Of a DNA stretch of 9,089 bases, positions 5,441 to 9,089 are shown in pieces. The notes under the pieces were generated by a model. The model saw nothing but the letters and a program-made list of their open reading frames with translations, was not told the DNA's origin and did not search any database. A program made the translations under genes and the position numbers. The DNA is from an uncultured Erysipelotrichaceae bacterium (lineage in GTDB: Bacteria > Bacillota_I > Bacilli_A > Erysipelotrichales > Erysipelotrichaceae): contig ONOV01000189.1 of assembly GCA_900319505.1 (NCBI GenBank), positions 1 through 9,089 on the forward strand. Direction: 5' to 3'. Every line of letters begins with the position of its first letter. The first letter of the stretch is position 1.

Positions 5441-7309
5441 TTACTTGAAGAGATGATAGATCTCATCTTTATTCATCTTACTGATTCTTTCAACATCTTC
5501 TGTTGTTTCACAGGCAACCGCAATCTTCTGCAGCGTCTGCATATGGGCATCACCGACACTGGCAATACCGATGACAAGCTTGACCGTATTGCCGTCACCC
5601 CAGTCCATGCCGTTGGGGAAGGTGAACACTGCCATACCGGAATTTCTGATTTCACCCATCATGGATTCAATGCCGTGCGGTACGGCAATTTCATTGCCGA
5701 TGGCCGTATTGAAGACCTTTTCCTTTTCAAACATGGCTTCGGTATACTTCTTGGTGACATAGCCGGATTCATACAGCATTTCACCAATCTTGCTGATGAC
5801 TTCTTCCTTGTTCTTGAGCGCAGGGTTGATAAGGATATTCTTTTCAATCAGCACGCCGCCATGGAAGTCTTCGGCCTTGCCGTCGGTTGTTTCTGCATTT
5901 GTATTGATACGGGCATTGGTCAGATCTCTGACAATCTCATCATATTCAGGTGCAGTCATGAAGTTTGTAATCGTAACGATCTTGGCATTCGGCACGCACT
6001 TGTATGCTCTTTCGGCAAGATCTTTGTGGCAGACAACAAGCTTGGCATCTGTCGGCACTTCCGAAACGGAGCAGTGTGTCACTTTGACATTATCAAAGCC
6101 GGCTTCAGAGAGCTTTCTCTGTAATACCGCAGCACCCATGGCACTGGAGCCCATGCCGGCATCGCAGGCAAATACGATATGATCCAGCGTTCTCAGATCC
6201 AGTCTGGCACCAGACTCTGTTTCAGCATAAGCACTGATGCCTTTGGCTTGCGCATGCATGTCATTGACGGAAGTATTTGCTTCATCAAGAGACTTCTTCG
6301 CATTGGAGAATCTGACAATCGGTGAAGCAATGGCGAAGGATACGCCCGCCGCAACCACAGCACTCAGGAAGACAAGGAAGATCTGATTCTTCGGTGCCAT
6401 ACCGACATAAGCGAAGATGGAACCAGGGGAAGCAGGACCGGTCAGACCAAGACCAAGCAGAGTATTCCAGAACATGGCAGCCATGGAACCGCCGATGGTG
6501 GCAAGAAGCAGCAACGGATTCATCAGGATATAAGGGAAAGAGATCTCATGAATACCACCGAAGAGATGAACAATCAATGCCGCCGGAGCAGACTGCTTTG
6601 TGGTCTTATCCTTGGAGAAGAACATGTAGGCAAGCAGAACGCCTGTACCAGGACCCGGATTGGTTTCAATCATGTAGAAGATGGACTTGCCGGCTTCCTT
6701 GACCTGTTCCGCACCAAGCGGTGTGAAGATGCCGTGGTTGATGGCATTGTTCAGGAAGAGAACCTTGGCCGGTTCCACAAAGATGGAGATGAGCGGCAGA
6801 AGACCATGCTTGACAAGGACATTGGCACCGGCATTGAGAACTGCCAGGATGCCGGCCATTAACGGACCCATGCCATAGAAGCCGATGATCGCTAACAGCA
6901 TGGCAAGAATGCCGAGGTCGAAGTTGTTGACCAGCATTTCAAAGCCGGGCTTGATGTGGCCTTCAAAGGCCGCATCCATCTTCTTTGTCAGCCATCCTGC
7001 CAGCGGCCCCATGATCATGGCACCCATCAGCATCGTCACGCTTGTATCAGACTGAATGACACCCAGTGCAGCAACCGCTGCACAGACTGCGCCTCTTTTG
7101 CCGCCGACCATATGGCCGCCTTCATAGGCAATCAGGATCGGCAGTACGTATGTCAGCATCGGGCTGACCAGAGTAGCGAGTTTTTCATTCGGTGTCCATC
7201 CGGTTGCGATGAACAGCGCAGTAATTAAGCCCCAGGCAATAAATGCCCCGATATTCGGCATGACCATGGCACTCAGGAATCTGCCGAAGGACTGAAGTTT
7301 TTCTTTCAT
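5441..7309 (-). CDS. mtlA: PTS mannitol-type transporter, EIICBA
   Basis: A complete 622-residue permease, close in length and sequence to E. coli MtlA (637). EIIC (about 1-345) opens with LQSFGRFLSAMVMPNIGAFI, has LNNAINHGIF (186-195) and the substrate-site motif GGIHE (251-255, Glu255). A linker (about 346-372) follows. EIIB (about 375-465) carries the phospho-cysteine loop ACDAGMGSSAMG, Cys382. EIIA (about 482-622) carries AVPHG with phospho-histidine His545. All phosphorylation residues are present, so the protein should import and phosphorylate its substrate at C1 by the chain HPr - His545 - Cys382 - sugar at the inner membrane. Mannitol is the family substrate; another hexitol cannot be excluded. 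Second gene of the operon, 33 nt after fruK; GAGGA precedes the ATG at 7309 by about 8 nt. No mtlD or mtlR is nearby, unlike usual mtl operons. Confidence 0.93.
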   Translation of the reverse strand: MKEKLQSFGRFLSAMVMPNIGAFIAWGLITALFIATGWTPNEKLATLVSPMLTYVLPILIAYEGGHMVGGKRGAVCAAVAALGVIQSDTSVTMLMGAMIMGPLAGWLTKKMDAAFEGHIKPGFEMLVNNFDLGILAMLLAIIGFYGMGPLMAGILAVLNAGANVLVKHGLLPLISIFVEPAKVLFLNNAINHGIFTPLGAEQVKEAGKSIFYMIETNPGPGTGVLLAYMFFSKDKTTKQSAPAALIVHLFGGIHEISFPYILMNPLLLLATIGGSMAAMFWNTLLGLGLTGPASPGSIFAYVGMAPKNQIFLVFLSAVVAAGVSFAIASPIVRFSNAKKSLDEANTSVNDMHAQAKGISAYAETESGARLDLRTLDHIVFACDAGMGSSAMGAAVLQRKLSEAGFDNVKVTHCSVSEVPTDAKLVVCHKDLAERAYKCVPNAKIVTITNFMTAPEYDEIVRDLTNARINTNAETTDGKAEDFHGGVLIEKNILINPALKNKEEVISKIGEMLYESGYVTKKYTEAMFEKEKVFNTAIGNEIAVPHGIESMMGEIRNSGMAVFTFPNGMDWGDGNTVKLVIGIASVGDAHMQTLQKIAVACETTEDVERISKMNKDEIYHLFK

Positions 7310-7323
7310 TTTCTTATCCTCAT

Positions 7324-7337
7324 ATTGCGCATTGCGC
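7324..7337. repeat. Tandem 7-bp direct repeat in the fruK-mtlA gap
   Basis: ATTGCGC occurs twice head to tail between the fruK stop and the mtlA ribosome binding site. On the transcript it reads GCGCAATGCGCAAT and contains a small self-complementary GCGC. No function is evident; it could be slippage or tune mtlA translation. Confidence 0.35.
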
Positions 7338-7342
7338 TATTT

Positions 7343-8254
7343 TCAAATCTGTTCAAGAAGTGCGAGAACTTCTTTTTCTGCAGCCAGTTCAGTGGAGAAG
7401 GCACTGGCACTGCCTGTACATACGCCCCAGCGGAACGCTTCTTCTTCATTGTGATGCTTTGCCCATCCGGCCAAGAAGCCGGCTACCATGGAGTCTCCTG
7501 CCCCCACGGAATTGACAAGCTTTCCTTTCGGCGCATCCAGCCGGTAAGCTTTACCGCTTTCACCAACAAGTACCGCACCGTCACCCGCCATGGAGACAAG
7601 CACATTTCTTGCGCCCATTTCCTGCATCCTGCGGGCATATTTTTCTACATCATCCTTTGTGCTGATTTCCACATTGAACAGTTCCGCCAGTTCATGATGA
7701 TTCGGTTTGACCAGGAATGGATGGAGCGGAAGAACCTTGGCTAACAGCTGCCTTGTCGCATCTACCGTAATATCAATGCCTCTGCCTTCAAGGTGCTTCA
7801 TGATATCCATGTAGATATCGCTCGGCATGCTCGAAGGAATACTGCCGGACAGAACAAGCATGTCGCCTGCCTTCAATTGATCCAGTCTGCCATAGAGTTC
7901 CTGGATCTTTTCTGCTTCAATGACAGGGCCTCTTGCATTGATGGCTGTTTCTTTGGCATGGGCGCTTGGCACAATCTTGACATTGATGCGTGAATCGCCG
8001 TGATTCAGATAAATGAAATCACTCTTCACACCTTTCTCTTTCAATAGACGCTCAATTTCATGTCCGGTGAACCCGGCCAGAAACCCCATGGCTGTGCTTT
8101 CTGTACCGAGATTTTTCAATACGATGGAAACATTGATGCCTTTGCCGCCCGGGAAGATGACTTCTTCTTCGGTACGGTTGATTTCACCCAGTTTGAGCGT
8201 GTTCATTCTGATTGTGTAGTCCAGTGATGGATTGAAGGTAACTGTGTATATCAT
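7343..8254 (-). CDS. fruK: 1-phosphofructokinase (PfkB family)
   Basis: A 303-residue PfkB-family sugar kinase of normal FruK length, complete. It starts MIYTVTFNPSLDYTI, has the substrate-binding FPGGKGINVS (34-43, PfkB signature 1), the SGSIPSSMP loop (136-144), KPNHHELAELF (183-193) and NSVGAGDSMVAGFLAG (248-263, signature 2) with catalytic base Asp254. It phosphorylates fructose 1-phosphate to fructose 1,6-bisphosphate in the cytoplasm. Tagatose-6-phosphate kinase (LacC) is a close relative and the main alternative, but the N-terminal LGEINRTEEE pattern and the divergent DeoR regulator favour FruK. First gene of the operon. AGGAGG (8265-8260) lies 5 nt before the ATG. In the usual fru operon the partner is FruA; here it is a mannitol-type EII and a SorE-like dehydrogenase. 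Confidence 0.92.
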   Translation of the reverse strand: MIYTVTFNPSLDYTIRMNTLKLGEINRTEEEVIFPGGKGINVSIVLKNLGTESTAMGFLAGFTGHEIERLLKEKGVKSDFIYLNHGDSRINVKIVPSAHAKETAINARGPVIEAEKIQELYGRLDQLKAGDMLVLSGSIPSSMPSDIYMDIMKHLEGRGIDITVDATRQLLAKVLPLHPFLVKPNHHELAELFNVEISTKDDVEKYARRMQEMGARNVLVSMAGDGAVLVGESGKAYRLDAPKGKLVNSVGAGDSMVAGFLAGWAKHHNEEEAFRWGVCTGSASAFSTELAAEKEVLALLEQI

Positions 8255-8264
8255 GGATTCCTCC

Positions 8265-8278
8265 TGTAAGCGCTTGCA
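8265..8278. promoter_or_regulatory. cre site (CcpA catabolite-repression operator)
   Basis: TGTAAGCGCTTGCA matches the Firmicutes cre consensus (TGWAARCGYTWNCA) at every position. It sits over the predicted transcription start of the fruK operon and touches the fruK ribosome binding site. A CcpA complex here should block transcription when preferred sugars are present. CcpA itself is not encoded in the window. Confidence 0.85.
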
Positions 8279-8283
8279 TGCTT

Positions 8284-8312
8284 ACTATAGTTTCCAGGAT
8301 GATCATTTACAA
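8284..8312 (-). promoter_or_regulatory. Predicted promoter of the fruK-mtlA-sorE-like operon
   Basis: On the minus strand, TTGTAA (8312-8307, 4/6) and TATAGT (8289-8284, 5/6) are separated by 17 bp. The start point would fall near 8277, inside the cre site, giving a leader of about 23 nt that includes the AGGAGG. Confidence 0.55.
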
Positions 8313-8364
8313 TAGATTCTACGCATTTTAATCAAATACTCATCCGTAAACGATATCAGTATCA

Positions 8365-8370
8365 TATAAT
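8365..8370 (+). promoter_or_regulatory. Predicted -10 box of the DeoR regulator gene
   Basis: A perfect TATAAT lies 49 bp before the regulator's ATG. No good -35 is seen 16-18 bp upstream, so the promoter may be weak or activator-dependent. The start point would be near 8377, the first base of the palindrome that follows. Confidence 0.45.
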
Positions 8371-8376
8371 ATGTTA

Positions 8377-8403
8377 GAAATAATCATCAGAAATGATTAT
8401 TTC
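8377..8403. promoter_or_regulatory. Perfect palindrome (11-bp arms, 5-nt spacer), operator or 5' hairpin
   Basis: GAAATAATCAT (8377-8387) is exactly complementary to ATGATTATTTC (8393-8403) around CAGAA. It begins at the predicted start point of the DeoR-regulator transcript and ends just before its RBS (AGGAA at 8406-8410). It could be the regulator's operator or a stem-loop at the mRNA 5' end. It is not a terminator: no T-run follows. Confidence 0.6.
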
Positions 8404-8418
8404 CCAGGAAAAGCGACG

Positions 8419-9089
8419 ATGAACAAAAAGAACAGATGGAACGAAATACTTACACTCTGTCAGTCTCATGACAGAATATCCGTGGATGAACTTGTCGATG
8501 CCCTGCATGTTTCTCCGGCTACCATCCGCCGTGACCTGCAGGAAATGGAAGATCTCAACATGGTCTCCCGGTACCATGGCGGTGTCTCTTTATCCAATCT
8601 TCAGCTGAATGAGCCCGGCATGGCTGCCAAAACCCAGTCCAACCAGGCTGCCAAGAAACAGATTGCCCTGATGGCTGCCCGGCTGATTCATGACAACATG
8701 ATGATTTATCTGGATGCCGGCTCCTCCACCTATGAAATGATTCCCTTCATCCATGCCCGCAATATCACCATTGTCACACCCGGTGTACCGCATCTGAAAC
8801 TGCTGGGTGAACGCTCTATTCCTACAATCGTACTTGGCGGAAAGCTGTATTGGCAGACAGAATCCATCATCGGCCGCCAGGCCCTGCATATGCTTGAAAG
8901 CATGTACTTCGACATTGCCTTTGTCGGCACGAACGGCATTCATGAAAAAGCCGGCTTCACCACCTCCAATGAGCAGGAAGCCGACACCAAAGCCATGGCC
9001 ATCAGGCACGCAAAGCAGCCCTACATCCTGGCGGATGCCTCCAAGTTCAATGTCCTGCGTCTGGTTCAGTTTGCCTCTCTTGATGAGGC
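8419..9089 (+). CDS. DeoR-family transcriptional regulator (FruR-like), partial at right edge
   Basis: The first 223 residues are visible; the family is about 250 long, so roughly 30 are missing beyond the window. The N-terminal helix-turn-helix is clear (residues 19-42, RISVDELVDALHVSPATIRR followed by DLQEME), then the wing with YHGGV (52-56). The C-terminal sugar-phosphate sensor domain shows LDAGSST (98-104), FVGTNGI (168-174), GFTTSNEQEADTK (179-191) and ADASKF (205-210). It should repress the divergent fruK operon and be relieved by a sugar phosphate; fructose 1-phosphate is the usual effector for DeoR-type FruR, and here it could report mannitol use. The ATG at 8419 has AGGAA 8 nt upstream and starts MNKKNRWNEIL, the normal family start. 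The palindrome at 8377-8403 is a candidate autoregulatory site. Confidence 0.9.
   Translation, partial: MNKKNRWNEILTLCQSHDRISVDELVDALHVSPATIRRDLQEMEDLNMVSRYHGGVSLSNLQLNEPGMAAKTQSNQAAKKQIALMAARLIHDNMMIYLDAGSSTYEMIPFIHARNITIVTPGVPHLKLLGERSIPTIVLGGKLYWQTESIIGRQALHMLESMYFDIAFVGTNGIHEKAGFTTSNEQEADTKAMAIRHAKQPYILADASKFNVLRLVQFASLDE

Noticed and set aside
5453..6124. Long plus-strand open frame (223 codons) antisense to mtlA
   Set aside because: Lies wholly inside the EIIB/EIIA part of mtlA, has no RBS or recognisable protein features, and follows from the codon bias of the coding strand.
8255..8418. Riboswitch or small RNA in the divergent fruK-regulator gap
   Set aside because: The 164 bp are accounted for by two promoters, a cre site and one palindrome; no conserved riboswitch core is apparent.
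1..9089. Mobile element, CRISPR array, phage or tRNA genes
   Set aside because: No transposase, regularly spaced repeats, phage proteins or cloverleaf sequences were seen; the window reads as ordinary chromosomal operons.

Overview
The window looks like a chromosomal segment of a low-to-mid GC Gram-positive bacterium (Firmicutes/Bacillota). Support: AGGAGG-type ribosome binding sites, a textbook CcpA-type cre site, a YtrA-type GntR regulator with its own ABC exporter, a lipoprotein-anchored nuclease, and intrinsic terminators with T-runs. Protein sequence style recalls Erysipelotrichia or related gut/oral Firmicutes, but that placement is an impression, not a result. TGA serves as a stop and TGG as Trp, so the code is standard.

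Layout. At the left edge a lipoprotein of the DNA/RNA non-specific endonuclease family runs off the window on the minus strand (1-450). Divergent from it is an unrecognised 185-residue cytoplasmic protein (494-1051, +). That gene ends exactly where a convergent minus-strand operon ends. This operon (1052-2869) is a compact GntR regulator / ABC ATPase / ABC-2 permease unit with overlapping genes, preceded by a TTGACA-type promoter and two nested inverted repeats that look like its operator. Next comes a monocistronic-looking gene for a membrane-anchored extracellular protein with a long Asn/Gln/Ser/Thr-rich tail (3002-4066, -), with its own terminator.

The right half is a sugar-alcohol operon on the minus strand: 1-phosphofructokinase (fruK), a complete mannitol-type PTS permease EIICBA (mtlA), and a zinc-dependent dehydrogenase closely resembling L-sorbose-1-phosphate reductase (sorE-like), closed by a strong terminator (4090-4120). 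A DeoR-family repressor gene, cut by the right edge, is transcribed divergently (8419-9089, +). The 164-bp divergent region holds a promoter, a near-ideal cre site over the predicted fruK start point, and a perfect 11-bp-arm palindrome at the start of the regulator transcript.

How the genes may work together: no mtlD-type mannitol-1-phosphate 5-dehydrogenase is present. SorE-type enzymes act on the carbon next to the phosphorylated carbon. Applied to mannitol 1-phosphate that chemistry gives fructose 1-phosphate, exactly the substrate of FruK. The operon therefore suggests a route mannitol -> mannitol-1-P -> fructose-1-P -> fructose-1,6-bisphosphate that bypasses fructose-6-P. This is the most interesting hypothesis in the window; it is inferred from gene content and stereochemistry and not demonstrated.
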